Shown one piece after another: positions 8,472 to 17,776 of a DNA stretch of 64,000 bases. How positions within the stretch are numbered: the first letter of the stretch is position 1; each line of letters starts with the position of its first letter. Origin of the DNA: an uncultured Pelagibacteraceae bacterium (GTDB lineage Bacteria; Pseudomonadota; Alphaproteobacteria; Pelagibacterales; Pelagibacteraceae); contig CACJTU010000003.1 in the NCBI GenBank assembly GCA_902596375.1, positions 1-64,000 on the forward strand, read 5' to 3'. The position numbers were made by a program, and so were the translations under genes. The notes under the pieces are model-generated. The model saw only the letters and a list, made by a program, of their open reading frames with translations. It was not told where the DNA came from and ran no database searches.

Positions 8472-11315
8472 TTAACGCAATCCTTTCAGGTCTTTTACTA
8501 TGTCGTTGAATCCTGTCGCAAGTGAGGCTTTAATCATTAAATAATCATTATTATTTAAATCTTTTCTGATCAATTCAATAATTTGAGATTTATTTAATAA
8601 AATCCGGCCTTTTTTGGCTTTTGAGATACTTTCAAATATTATGGATGCCATTTTACCTTTCACAAATACTTTATCTATCTTTGTTTGATTGATTATTGGA
8701 GCAATAGATTTATGAAGTTTTTTAGAATGACTACCCAGCTCTAACATGTCACCAATAATTAAATATTTACTTGATTTTTTTGAGTTTATTTTATCAAAAT
8801 TATTTATTGCTGATGTTAATGATAGAGGATTTGAATTATAACTTTGATCAATTAAATTAATTTTTTTATTATTAATTTTTAATACAGAATAGTCTCCCCT
8901 TCCCCCCGGGATTTTAAAATTGAGAAATATATTTTCATTAAGTTTAAATATATTTTTATAAATACTAATAACCGCTAAAGCGGCAAGTATATTGTATATA
9001 TTGTTTTGAAAATCGTTAGATACTGTGAAATCCTTGTTTTTGTTATTTAACTTAATATTAATTTTAAATTTTTTTCCAAAAGCCTTTATATTAATTAATT
9101 TAATGTCTGCTTTCTGACTTTTAATACCAAAAGAAACTACTTTAATTTTCTTTTCTTTGGCAATTTTTTTATGTAATTGAAAAAAACTATCATCTGCATT
9201 CAATACAATATAACCATAAGGTTTTATATTGTTAATAATTTCAGATTTTGCTAAAGCGATTTGTTTAATATTTTTAAAATTTTTAGCATGTGCATAATTT
9301 ATATTTGTTATTACTCCAACATCTGGTTCAATTATTTTTGACAAATAGTCAATTTCACCTTTTTTATCCATTCCAACTTCTAAAATTCCAAATTCATCAT
9401 TTTGTTTTAAATTAAAAAGACTCAAAGGAACTCCAAATTTATTGTTATAAGATTTTGGTGAAATACTTACTTTCGAAATTTTACTTAATACATTACCTAA
9501 CAATTCTTTAAGCGTAGTTTTGCCACAACTACCTGTAATAGCTATAATATTTGTATCAATACTTTTTCTAAAAGTCTTTGAAATATCTGTTAAGAATTTT
9601 AAAGTATTTTTTACTTTAATCTGACGACTTTTATTTAAGTTATTTTGAAATCTGTTTACTATAGCCAATGATGCTTTTCTATTGAATGCTTGTGTAACAA
9701 ATTTATTACCATCATTTTTTTTTCCTTTAATAGCAAAAAAAATATCATTTCTTTTTACTTCTTGAGAATTAATTCTTGCTGTTTTTAAAGATGTGGAGGG
9801 AGACAATTTTTTAATTTTAGCTATATCTTTAATTACATTTAATTTTAAATTATTTGATAAATTATTATTTTTATTGTTAATAGCATTTAAAATTACTTTT
9901 CTATCCGAGAAGAAAATTTTCTTATTTCCAATATCTTGTGTTTTCTCATGGCCTTTACCAGCGACTAACAAAATATCACCTGAATTCAAATTATGAATAG
10001 CTTTTTTTATTGCTATTGCTCTATTAGAAATTTCTGTAATTCTTTTTTTTTTGATCCCTTTTTTTATATCTCTTCTTATTTTTTGAGGATTTTCAAATCT
10101 AGGGTTATCATTTGTAAGAATGATACTATCTGCAAAATCACTAGCTATTTTCCCCATTTTTGATCTTTTATTTTGATCTCTATTTCCACCACAACCAAAT
10201 AGCAATGTGATTGCTTTATTAGGAAATTGTTCTCTAAGATTTAAAAGACACGTTTTTAAAGCATCAGGCGTATGAGCATAATCGAGAATTACTTTTGATT
10301 GATTTTTAATTTTACCTATTTTTTCAAATCTTCCTTCAACTGGTTTCAATTTTGGAATTGTATTTAAAATTTTATTTAAACTAACGCCGCTAAATTTTGC
10401 TGCAATTATTGCCATTAAAACATTTTTTAATTGTACTTTTCCTATTAAATTTAAATTTAGATCCTGTATTAAACTATTTAATTTAATTTTTAGAACTTGC
10501 CCCTCTCCTTTGAATTTATGAGATAAAAGTTCTAGATTATTTTTTTTATCATTTAGTGTATGCAATTTTAATTTCTTATTGATTGTAATTTTTTTTATAT
10601 TTTTAAACTCTGGAATTAATTGATCTGTAATTACATTGCCTCTTTTTTGAGTTAGTTTTTCAAATAAATAAAGTTTTGCTTTTAAATAATTTTTTAAATT
10701 TTTATGATAATCAAGATGATCCTGGGATAAATTAGTAAATATACCTGAATTAAACTTCAAACCATCTAATCTATTTTGTTTTAAACCATGGCTTGAGGCT
10801 TCCATGATTACATTTTCTATTTTTTGGGTTTTTAACTTGGTCAAAATTTTAGCCAATTTAATTGGATCTATTGTGGTATTAGATAAATTCAAATTAATTC
10901 TTTTTGATTTAACACCTAATGTACCAATTGAAGCAACTTTTTTATTATTTAATTTTAATAATTGATAGTAAAAATCAGCAACCGATGATTTTCCATTTGT
11001 ACCTGTAACTGCAATCAAATTTTTTGGTTTTTTATGATAAATTTTGAAAGCAGTTTCAGCTAACAATTTTCTTATATTGCTTGTATGAATATATAAAATT
11101 CCATTTTGAAAATTATTTCCTTTTTTTTCAGTTACAATAATTTTAGATCCTTTTTTAACTGCTTCTGGAATAAATTTATTACCATCAAAACTATTGCCTT
11201 TGATTGCAAAAAAAACATTATTTTTTTTTATGCTATTTGTGTCAAATGAAATTCCTGAAAAATAAAAATTTTTATAATTTTTGTTTATATTGTGAAAATA
11301 ATTTCCTAAGAGCAT
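8472..11315 (-). CDS. murE/murF: Fused MurE-MurF: meso-DAP-adding ligase plus D-Ala-D-Ala-adding ligase
   Basis: One 947-residue reading frame carries two complete Mur ligases. Residues 1 to about 480 are MurE: P-loop VTGTNGKSSVADFY (about 104-117), KPVEGRFE, and DNPR (about residues 401-404), the motif that marks meso-diaminopimelate rather than lysine specificity. Residues from about 490 are MurF: RNDIFFAIKGKKNDG, P-loop ITGSCGKTTLKELL, DQSYNSNPLSL, and GDMLELG. No stop, start with spacing, or frameshift separates the halves, and a Lys/Asn-rich linker of roughly 15-20 residues joins them. The fused protein would add the third residue and the terminal dipeptide in succession. MurE-MurF fusions are known in some bacteria, so the arrangement is real biology rather than an error, though individual clades differ. 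Confidence 0.93.
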   Translation of the reverse strand: MLLGNYFHNINKNYKNFYFSGISFDTNSIKKNNVFFAIKGNSFDGNKFIPEAVKKGSKIIVTEKKGNNFQNGILYIHTSNIRKLLAETAFKIYHKKPKNLIAVTGTNGKSSVADFYYQLLKLNNKKVASIGTLGVKSKRINLNLSNTTIDPIKLAKILTKLKTQKIENVIMEASSHGLKQNRLDGLKFNSGIFTNLSQDHLDYHKNLKNYLKAKLYLFEKLTQKRGNVITDQLIPEFKNIKKITINKKLKLHTLNDKKNNLELLSHKFKGEGQVLKIKLNSLIQDLNLNLIGKVQLKNVLMAIIAAKFSGVSLNKILNTIPKLKPVEGRFEKIGKIKNQSKVILDYAHTPDALKTCLLNLREQFPNKAITLLFGCGGNRDQNKRSKMGKIASDFADSIILTNDNPRFENPQKIRRDIKKGIKKKRITEISNRAIAIKKAIHNLNSGDILLVAGKGHEKTQDIGNKKIFFSDRKVILNAINNKNNNLSNNLKLNVIKDIAKIKKLSPSTSLKTARINSQEVKRNDIFFAIKGKKNDGNKFVTQAFNRKASLAIVNRFQNNLNKSRQIKVKNTLKFLTDISKTFRKSIDTNIIAITGSCGKTTLKELLGNVLSKISKVSISPKSYNNKFGVPLSLFNLKQNDEFGILEVGMDKKGEIDYLSKIIEPDVGVITNINYAHAKNFKNIKQIALAKSEIINNIKPYGYIVLNADDSFFQLHKKIAKEKKIKVVSFGIKSQKADIKLINIKAFGKKFKINIKLNNKNKDFTVSNDFQNNIYNILAALAVISIYKNIFKLNENIFLNFKIPGGRGDYSVLKINNKKINLIDQSYNSNPLSLTSAINNFDKINSKKSSKYLIIGDMLELGSHSKKLHKSIAPIINQTKIDKVFVKGKMASIIFESISKAKKGRILLNKSQIIELIRKDLNNNDYLMIKASLATGFNDIVKDLKGLR

Positions 11316-11317
11316 TA

Positions 11318-13006
11318 TTAATTAACCTCTATATATTTTGTGGCTAAAATAGGCCCAATTTTGTCTATCACCTTTCCAGCTACTTCTACTGAAGTCCATC
11401 CAGCGGTATTAAAAAGTGTGCCCTTCCAACCTCCGTCTCGATGTCTATATTTATAATAATAATCTTTAGATTTTTTTGGACCATCTAACATTACAACAAA
11501 AACAAACTTTGGATTTGAAGTTGGGAAAATTGAAGCAAAAGTATTCACTTTACCTTTTGAATATACTCCATCTAGAACTTTATCTGCTGTTCCTGTCTTC
11601 CCTCCAATTTCATAATTAGGAACATTTGCTAATTTTGCCGTTCCCTCCTCAGTGCTAACTATTTTTCTTAAAGCCGAAACTACTTGCTCAGAAACACCTT
11701 TGTTTAATAACCTTGTTCCTTTTACATGTTTTTCTAAATTTTTATTAATAAGGGTCGGGTTAATTTCAAAACCACCGTTAGATAAAATTGCATATCCTTT
11801 TGCCAACTGAAGGATTGTAGTTGCTATTCCATGTCCATAAGATGCTGTAGCTAATTTACATTTGCTAAATTCGTAGTTTTTTTGTGGTGCAACTTCCTCT
11901 ATATCAAATGTTATTTGACTAAGAACTCCTACTTTTTCTAAAAATGTTTTAAATTTTTCAGGACCAATTTTTTGTGCAATTCTTACAGACCCTATATTGC
12001 CTGACCTAATTAAAATTTGCTCTGCAGTTAAATTAGATGGGATTTTATTGTCATATTCTCTTATTGGGAAACCATAACAACTTAATGATTTTGGTAAATT
12101 TAAAAATTCTGTTTCGGGCTCTATTAATTTTTCATTAAGAGCATTTGCAAATGTAAAAGCTTTAAATACAGAACCAAGTTCATATGTTCCTTTAGTTACC
12201 CTATTAATATAATTTACATCTGTAATATTTTGTCTTTCATTTGGATTGAAATCTGGCAAAGAAACTAAAGATAAAATATTGCCATTATTAACATCCATTA
12301 AAATAGCTGCACTACCTTTGCTTTTAAAAATTTCCTGATATTTAAATAATTCTTCTCTAATTAAAAATTGAATATCTTTATCTAAGGTAAGTTTAATTGA
12401 CTCTTTTGATTTTCTAAGTTCATCATTTAACGATTTTTCTAATCCAGAAATACCATTATTTTCATCATCTATCTGACCTAAAACATGACTAAAAAGGTTT
12501 TTTTGTGGATACATTCTTAAAACTCTTTCTTCTGGAATTAAAGATTTATCCCCTAATTTCATTATTTTTTCATAATTTTCCTCTGAAATTTTCTTCTCTA
12601 AATAAAAAAATTTCTTAGTTTTTATTTTTTTTTTAATTTCATCAAAATTTTTATCAGGAAAAATAATATTTAAACTTAGAAGTAATTTTTTTTCATTTAT
12701 TATATCTGAAGTTTTTAAACCAATATCAATCGATTTAACTGTCTTAGCTAAATAATTTCCATTAATATCTATGATGTCTGCTCGATAAAGCTGATTTTTA
12801 GATACAGGGAGATTATTTTTTTTTTCTAATTTACTCTTTCGTGAACCTAAGTGAACTAGGTATATTGTGTAAATTAAATATATAATAAAAAAAACAAAGA
12901 AAATAAAAGCAACACGATTAAATTGAATATTTAGTCCATTTTCTTTTTTCTTAAATTTAAAATCACTTTTATAGTCTTCTATGGTTAGTTTTGATTTATC
13001 AGCCAT
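11318..13006 (-). CDS. ftsI: FtsI (PBP3), septal peptidoglycan transpeptidase
   Basis: Class B penicillin-binding protein that cross-links septal peptidoglycan. It has a cytoplasmic basic N-terminus, one transmembrane segment at about residues 30-50, a PBP dimer domain, and the transpeptidase domain with the three active-site motifs: S-x-x-K in GSVFKAF, S-x-N in SGNIG, and KTG in GGKTGTADK. Length 562 is normal. Its ATG interlocks with the ftsL stop as TAATG. Confidence 0.96.
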   Translation of the reverse strand: MADKSKLTIEDYKSDFKFKKKENGLNIQFNRVAFIFFVFFIIYLIYTIYLVHLGSRKSKLEKKNNLPVSKNQLYRADIIDINGNYLAKTVKSIDIGLKTSDIINEKKLLLSLNIIFPDKNFDEIKKKIKTKKFFYLEKKISEENYEKIMKLGDKSLIPEERVLRMYPQKNLFSHVLGQIDDENNGISGLEKSLNDELRKSKESIKLTLDKDIQFLIREELFKYQEIFKSKGSAAILMDVNNGNILSLVSLPDFNPNERQNITDVNYINRVTKGTYELGSVFKAFTFANALNEKLIEPETEFLNLPKSLSCYGFPIREYDNKIPSNLTAEQILIRSGNIGSVRIAQKIGPEKFKTFLEKVGVLSQITFDIEEVAPQKNYEFSKCKLATASYGHGIATTILQLAKGYAILSNGGFEINPTLINKNLEKHVKGTRLLNKGVSEQVVSALRKIVSTEEGTAKLANVPNYEIGGKTGTADKVLDGVYSKGKVNTFASIFPTSNPKFVFVVMLDGPKKSKDYYYKYRHRDGGWKGTLFNTAGWTSVEVAGKVIDKIGPILATKYIEVN

Positions 13007-13311
13007 TACTGTTTAATAATTTTAAAATTTTTGATTTTATTTTTATCATCTGAAATATTGTAGACTCTTATGTCGTTTATATTTTTTTGAATTAAATTAT
13101 CCTCAAAATACTGAGACTGAAATTCAAGTAATCTTTCTGCAGAACTTAAATAATCATACTCTAATAACACATTTTCAAATTCAGATTTTAAAACTCTTAT
13201 ATTCTCTTTTGCTGTAAATATTTCATCTTCAATCTGTTTGGTGGTATTTTTTATTATTGCAGTTGACAGAACTAAAAAAAAAATCACTACTGCTAAAGCA
13301 AACTTTTTCAC
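13006..13311 (-). CDS. ftsL: FtsL-like divisome protein
   Basis: A 101-residue single-pass membrane protein between rsmH and ftsI, the standard place of ftsL. Residues about 4-21 are hydrophobic, followed by a heptad-like helix (about 27-70) suited to the FtsL/FtsB/FtsQ coiled coil. FtsL sequences are poorly conserved, so position and architecture carry the call. Translation starts at GTG, interlocked with the rsmH stop as GTGA. Confidence 0.85.
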   Translation of the reverse strand: MKKFALAVVIFFLVLSTAIIKNTTKQIEDEIFTAKENIRVLKSEFENVLLEYDYLSSAERLLEFQSQYFEDNLIQKNINDIRVYNISDDKNKIKNFKIIKQ

Positions 13312-14318
13312 AGTTTGTCTCCATAATTTTCAATTTCAATATAATTTCTGAATTGCTCCTCTATATCAGTATCAAAATTATAAAAATCATTCTTTTTTAT
13401 TACATATCTAAATTTAGCAGATCTAGATGATGGATTTTCATTTACCTCTTCAACTGAAGGAGTTATTGGTTTTTTTTGAATTAAATTAAATAATGTTTCT
13501 ACTTGTTTTACAACAGGGCTATATCGTGAAATACTTTTATTTTCAGAAAGACTTTTAAAAAAATATTTTACTATTTTATCCTCTAAAGAGTGAAATGTAA
13601 CTACACCTAAAACACCACCTTTTTTTAAAACTTTAGTGGCATTAATTAATCCAAAAATTAATTCGCTTATCTCTTTATTTACAAATATTCTAATAGCCTG
13701 AAAAACCTTAGTTGCATTATGAACTTTAAAATTTTTTCTTTTTTTTGATTTATCAATAATTTCAACTAAAATTTTTGTATCAATTTTATTTTTTAATCTC
13801 TCTTTTATAATATTTCGTGCAATGTATTTTGCTTCTTTTTCATCTCCAAAAAACTTAAAAATTTTTTCTAATTCTTTTTCATCAAGTTTATTAATTGTAT
13901 CCTCTGCTGAAAAGTTATTTAAACCCAACTGCATATTTAATTTACCATCAGTATCAAATGATAGTCCTTTTTGTGGATCTTTTATTTGAGTATAAGAATA
14001 ACCAAGATCAAAAATTACACCTCTTATATTTTCGTTTTTAAGCTTTAAATTATTTAATTGACTAAATTTAATATTTTTAAAAATAAATCTATCTTCAAAA
14101 CTTTCTTTTAATTTATTAGCAATTTTTGCACTCTCTATATCTCTATCAAGAGCTATTACATTTGTATTTTCAAAATCTAGAATCTTTTTGGAATACCCAC
14201 CTTGACCAAAGGTACAATCAATAAATGTGCCACCATGTTGAGGGGAAATAACGCTAATAATTTCTTTTAGCAGTACCGGATAATGCTTTTGCATTTTTGG
14301 TACTATGGTGGCGTCCAT
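13308..14318 (-). CDS. rsmH: 16S rRNA (cytosine1402-N4)-methyltransferase
   Basis: Methylates N4 of C1402 in the 16S rRNA decoding centre. It shows [13 protein letters not shown] at the N-terminus, the SAM-binding [22 protein letters not shown] (the family DLGxSS motif with Tyr in place of the first Ser), and the C-terminal [12 protein letters not shown]. The annotated ATG gives 336 residues; a second ATG eight codons in (14294) sits closer to the conserved HYPVLL and may be the true start. It lies between ftsZ and ftsL. Confidence 0.95.
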   Translation of the reverse strand: MDATIVPKMQKHYPVLLKEIISVISPQHGGTFIDCTFGQGGYSKKILDFENTNVIALDRDIESAKIANKLKESFEDRFIFKNIKFSQLNNLKLKNENIRGVIFDLGYSYTQIKDPQKGLSFDTDGKLNMQLGLNNFSAEDTINKLDEKELEKIFKFFGDEKEAKYIARNIIKERLKNKIDTKILVEIIDKSKKRKNFKVHNATKVFQAIRIFVNKEISELIFGLINATKVLKKGGVLGVVTFHSLEDKIVKYFFKSLSENKSISRYSPVVKQVETLFNLIQKKPITPSVEEVNENPSSRSAKFRYVIKKNDFYNFDTDIEEQFRNYIEIENYGDKL

Positions 14319-14336
14319 TTATTTCTTGGAAGACCA

Positions 14337-15818
14337 TTAATTTTTTTGTCTTCTTAAGAATGCCGGTATCTCAAGATCGTCTTCTTCATCTTTATCAGAA
14401 GACAATAAATCCTCAGAACTTGAGCTTTCACCTTCTGAGCTAAATAAATCCGGTGCATCAGAATCAACTCCAAATTCTTTTAGATCATTAGACGCTTCTT
14501 CTTCTCTATTGGTCTCTTGAATTTCTTCATCCGTTGTCTCCATAGCTTCTTGAGCAAACGATTTTTCCATTTCATTAACTAAATTATCCTCAACTATACT
14601 TTCACTTTCCATACTGCTATTTTGGACAACATTTTCACTCATCATTTGATTGTGAGAACTTTCAGTTTGTTGGTCTTGGATAATCTCATTTTCAAGTTTC
14701 AAAGCATTAGCACCATGTGTAATTGGGCTTGCGGTTGTTGTGTTAGAAAAATTAAAAGATTGAGATGATCCAATGTTTGAAAAATCAGAATAACCAGGAT
14801 TACGATTTTGAATTCGGTGAACCATATTTACTACTGATTTTGACTCAGGTTGTTGCCCATCTAATGATGTTGCAACAATTGAAACTCTCATTTTTCCATC
14901 AAGCTCTGTATCAGTAATCGCACCAATAATTAATTCTGCTTCAGGGTCAACTTCTGCTCTTACTTTATTTACAGCCTCATCAACTTCAAAAAGTTTAAGA
15001 TCTTTACCACCAGTAATATTTACCAATAATCCTTTTGCACCTTTTAAAGTGTAGTCATCTATTAATGGATTGCTAATTGCCATCTCTGCTGCTTTGAGAG
15101 CTCTACCTTCTCCTTCAGCTTCTCCTGTTCCCATCATAGCTTTACCCATTGCTGCCATAACCGTTTCAACATCAGCAAAATCTAAGTTGATTAAACCAGG
15201 TCTAACCATCAAATCAGTTATACTTTGAACACCATGCATCAAAACATTATTTGAAAGATTAAAAGATTCTTCAAATGTTGTTTGTTCATTAGCTATTTTG
15301 AATAAGTTTTGATTTGGAATAACAATTATTGTATCAACATGTTTTCTTAACTCTTCCAAACCTTGTTGTGCTCTTCTCATTCTAGAGGGGCCTTCATATA
15401 AAAATGGAAGAGTCACAACACCTACAGTCAATATGTTTAATTCTTTTGCAGCTCTTGCAATCACATGAGCAGCACCAGTACCTGTTCCACCACCCATACC
15501 AGCTGCAATAAAAACCATGTTTGCACCTTGAAGTGTGTTTATAATTTCATTTAAAGATTCATCTGCTGCAGCCTGTCCAATATCAAGTTTTGCGCCAGCT
15601 CCTAAACCTTTTGTTAAATTTAAACCAATTTGAATTCTTGTTTTTGCTTTACTAAGCTTCAAATCTTGAGCATCAGTATTTACTGCAATAAACTCTACAC
15701 CTTGTAGATTATTTTCTATCATTTCATTAATTGCATTTCCTCCAGCACCCCCAACTCCTAAAACTAGTAGTCGTGGCTGCAGCTCTTTTATTTCTGGTGC
15801 CTTAAAGTTAATTGTCAT
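14337..15818 (-). CDS. ftsZ: FtsZ, tubulin-like division ring protein
   Basis: GTPase that polymerises into the Z ring. The core (about residues 10-330) has [13 protein letters not shown], the tubulin signature GGGTGTGAA (about 110-118) and [10 protein letters not shown] long acidic, Ser/Glu-rich linker follows (about 340-475), ending in the conserved C-terminal peptide [11 protein letters not shown] that binds FtsA and ZipA-type partners. The gene lies between mraZ and rsmH, not after ftsA as in most dcw clusters. Whether another ftsZ copy follows ftsA cannot be seen here. Confidence 0.98.
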   Translation of the reverse strand: MTINFKAPEIKELQPRLLVLGVGGAGGNAINEMIENNLQGVEFIAVNTDAQDLKLSKAKTRIQIGLNLTKGLGAGAKLDIGQAAADESLNEIINTLQGANMVFIAAGMGGGTGTGAAHVIARAAKELNILTVGVVTLPFLYEGPSRMRRAQQGLEELRKHVDTIIVIPNQNLFKIANEQTTFEESFNLSNNVLMHGVQSITDLMVRPGLINLDFADVETVMAAMGKAMMGTGEAEGEGRALKAAEMAISNPLIDDYTLKGAKGLLVNITGGKDLKLFEVDEAVNKVRAEVDPEAELIIGAITDTELDGKMRVSIVATSLDGQQPESKSVVNMVHRIQNRNPGYSDFSNIGSSQSFNFSNTTTASPITHGANALKLENEIIQDQQTESSHNQMMSENVVQNSSMESESIVEDNLVNEMEKSFAQEAMETTDEEIQETNREEEASNDLKEFGVDSDAPDLFSSEGESSSSEDLLSSDKDEEDDLEIPAFLRRQKN

Positions 15819-15827
15819 CTTTATCCC

Positions 15828-16286
15828 CTATTGTTTGTTTTGTTGAAGCTCCCATTTAAGATTACCTCGATTAATATTTGCCTTTTTTCTCGCTGTTATC
15901 TTAAATTTTTCAAATGCTGTTGGTTCCCATATTTGAAATGTTTGACCTTGACCAACAAACAACATGCTATTTTTAATTTTTGCATGTTTTAATAATTTAG
16001 ATGTTAGTGAAACTCTACCTTCACTATCAAATTGTAAATTTATACTTTCTGCTAATATTGATGTTGCAAAATAATCTCTTTTTTCCTCAAAAGGATTTAA
16101 AGAGTCTATTGCTGAAGAAATTTTTTCAATTCTATCTTGAGAACATGCTTCAATAGAAGAATTATTAAATGAAGGATAACAAATTACACCATTATATCCC
16201 AAGTTTGATAAATATGACCTGAAACTAGCAGGCACAGATACTCTCCCTTTTTTGTCCAATTTGTTCTCGTAAGTAGATAAAAACAT
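15828..16286 (-). CDS. mraZ: MraZ, transcriptional regulator of the dcw cluster
   Basis: DNA-binding protein of the SpoVT/AbrB swapped-hairpin type; in other bacteria it represses its own operon. The 152-residue protein contains the two MraZ half-domains, each with a D-x-x-G-R motif: LDKKGRVSVPASFR (residues 10-23) and FDSEGRVSLTSKLL. It heads the dcw operon, nine bases before ftsZ, and its promoter region carries the repeats described separately. Confidence 0.96.
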   Translation of the reverse strand: MFLSTYENKLDKKGRVSVPASFRSYLSNLGYNGVICYPSFNNSSIEACSQDRIEKISSAIDSLNPFEEKRDYFATSILAESINLQFDSEGRVSLTSKLLKHAKIKNSMLFVGQGQTFQIWEPTAFEKFKITARKKANINRGNLKWELQQNKQ

Positions 16287-16314
16287 ATATTTTAAAATTT
16301 ATAAATTCCATAAT

Positions 16315-16357
16315 TGGGAATATATGGGAATATATGGGTATTTAAAATAATAGTCAA
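16315..16357 (-). promoter_or_regulatory. mraZ/dcw promoter with three MraZ-box repeats
   Basis: Read on the minus strand, TTGACT (16357-16352) and TATATT (16334-16329) are separated by exactly 17 bases and make a good sigma-70 promoter with a start near 16322. On the plus strand TGGGA (16315-16319), TGGGA (16325-16329) and TGGGT (16335-16339) repeat every 10 bases, i.e. TGGGN with five-base spacers, and straddle the -10 box. This is the published form of MraZ binding sites. The boxes face against the direction of mraZ transcription, which I could not compare with known orientations. Confidence 0.7.
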
Positions 16358-16461
16358 ACTCTGAATTAAGACAGATATTCCTTATACTTATTGGTCTTTT
16401 TACAAAAAGAGTTTATTTGATAAATGTTTTTTAATTATTTTTCGTTTTAAATAAAAAAGTG

Positions 16462-16509
16462 AAAAAAAGAACATAAATGTCTCATTATTGAATCAAAATA
16501 AGAACATTT
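16462..16509 (-). terminator. Probable intrinsic terminator after RNase P RNA
   Basis: On the minus strand AAATGT-TC-TTATT (16509-16497) can pair with AATAA-GA-ACATTT (to 16475) with two single-base bulges and a seven-base loop, followed by a U-rich tract with seven consecutive Ts (16468-16462). It lies about 30 bases past the rnpB 3' end and upstream of the mraZ promoter, so it would separate the two units. Pairing is AU-rich, so stability is modest. Confidence 0.45.
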
Positions 16510-16539
16510 ATATAATTCGAAATATTATGTTGTTAACAA

Positions 16540-16901
16540 GAGTGCCAGATAAACTATAAGCCGGGTTCTGTCATTTAAACTTATCATTTATCTAGACTTA
16601 AGATCACTCTTAAGCTCAAGCAACTAACCCTGATGACTAGCCAAGGACGGCTTTTAGTTTTTTCAACAATGTCATCTCTACTTAGTCTTGCTCCCAGTGG
16701 GGTTTTCCAGCGTTCATTGTTACCAATAGAACCGGTGTGCTCTTACCACACCTTTTCACCCTTGCCATGTTATGGCGGTTTATTTTCTGTGGCACTGTCC
16801 CTAGGGTTTCCCCCGCCAGGTATTACCTGGCACTGTGTCCTTGTAGAGCCCGGACTTTCCTCCTTAAAATAACTTTAAAGCGATAAGTCATTTATCTGGC
16901 A
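16540..16901 (-). ncRNA. rnpB: RNase P RNA (M1 RNA, bacterial type A-like)
   Basis: Catalytic RNA that removes 5' leaders from pre-tRNAs. On the minus strand the diagnostic 5' core GGAGGAAAGTCCGGGCTC (around 16862-16845) is followed by GTGCCAGGTAATACCTGG (P3-type stem region) and GGGGGAAACCC, and the 3' end holds GACAGAACCCGGCTTAT. The ends pair as P1: GCCAGATAAA (16900-16891) with TTTATCTGGC (16553-16544). The total of about 360 nt is normal. Exact ends are estimated from the P1 stem. Confidence 0.96.
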
Positions 16902-16906
16902 GACTG

Positions 16907-16934
16907 AATTTATTACCTAACCCCAAAATTTCAA
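16907..16934 (-). promoter_or_regulatory. Likely rnpB promoter
   Basis: On the minus strand TTGAAA (16934-16929) and TAAATT (16912-16907) are 16 bases apart, placing transcription start at about 16900, where the P1 stem of RNase P RNA begins. The -35 box overlaps the stop codon of the upstream amidase gene. The agreement between predicted start and RNA 5' end is the main support. Confidence 0.45.
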
Positions 16935-17686
16935 GAAGTTTTATTAAGTTTTTTAGAAAGATTTTCACTTATTATTAGACATTCCTCATCTATAACACCA
17001 TTTATTAAATTTTGTCTAAACCTTCTTTGAAAAGCCTTTGTTAATATTTTTTCATATCTTGTCTTTGAAATTTTTAAATTTTTTGAATAACCAATTTTAT
17101 ATAAATTGTTGATAAATTTTATCTTACTTCCATTGTCAGTTTTTATATTTCTTTTTTTCACAAGATATCTAAGATTTATATTATGCCAATATCCAACTTT
17201 ATTTCTTGATAAATATTCCCAAGGAAATTTTTCGCCAGGATCTTTTTTTCTATCTGGTGCTATATCTGAATGACCTAAAATAGAATTATTTTTAATTTTA
17301 TACTTTTTTATTAAAAATTTACTTAAATTTAAAATTGAATTTATTTGTTTTTTTGAAAATTTTTTATAATTAAAATTATGTCCTGGATTATTTATTTCTA
17401 TTCCAATTGAGTTTTTATTTAAAAGTTTTTTATTCTTCCACGAAGAAATACCAGCATGCCAAGCAATGTACAAATCAGGAACTAAAGTTAATATTTTTCC
17501 ATTTGATTTTATAAAATAGTGGCAACTTACTTTTGATTTAAAGCTAGTTAATTTTTTTATAGCATCATTTTCATTTTTCATTCCTGTATAATGAAAAATA
17601 ATATACTTAATTTGTTTAGAATTTCTTTTTCTTAAATCAAAATTTGGGGAATAATTAGCGGTTGTATTTATGCTCAATTTCGGCAT
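16931..17686 (-). CDS. N-acetylmuramoyl-L-alanine amidase (AmpD/AmiD, Amidase_2 family)
   Basis: Zinc amidase cleaving the bond between MurNAc (or anhydroMurNAc) and L-Ala in muropeptides. Ligand motifs are visible: H32 in YIIFHYTG, a second His in ILGHSDIAPDRKKDPG (around residue 138) with the Asp of DPG, and the supporting Glu in SIGIEINNPGH. A C-terminal region of about 80 residues resembles a small peptidoglycan-binding-like helical domain. No signal peptide or lipobox is present, which points to a cytoplasmic AmpD-like recycling role rather than an envelope AmiD. The frame also allows a TTG one codon upstream; the ATG at 17686 is preferred. Confidence 0.88.
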   Translation of the reverse strand: MPKLSINTTANYSPNFDLRKRNSKQIKYIIFHYTGMKNENDAIKKLTSFKSKVSCHYFIKSNGKILTLVPDLYIAWHAGISSWKNKKLLNKNSIGIEINNPGHNFNYKKFSKKQINSILNLSKFLIKKYKIKNNSILGHSDIAPDRKKDPGEKFPWEYLSRNKVGYWHNINLRYLVKKRNIKTDNGSKIKFINNLYKIGYSKNLKISKTRYEKILTKAFQRRFRQNLINGVIDEECLIISENLSKKLNKTS

Positions 17687-17776
17687 CAATTTTGGCTACT
17701 TTATAGACATTTTATTGTCATTTTTTTAAAATAATTCTTAATTTACTTTAATAATTTATATATTATACAGGCTAAG

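Noticed and set aside
16358..16461. AT-rich stretch between the mraZ promoter and the rnpB terminator, with several A/T-run repeats.
   Set aside because: Low-complexity repeats are expected at this base composition; no frame, operator or RNA motif could be supported.
16633..16872. A 79-codon plus-strand frame across the RNase P RNA.
   Set aside because: It lies wholly inside rnpB on the opposite strand, and its proline/serine-rich translation reflects the structured RNA rather than a protein.
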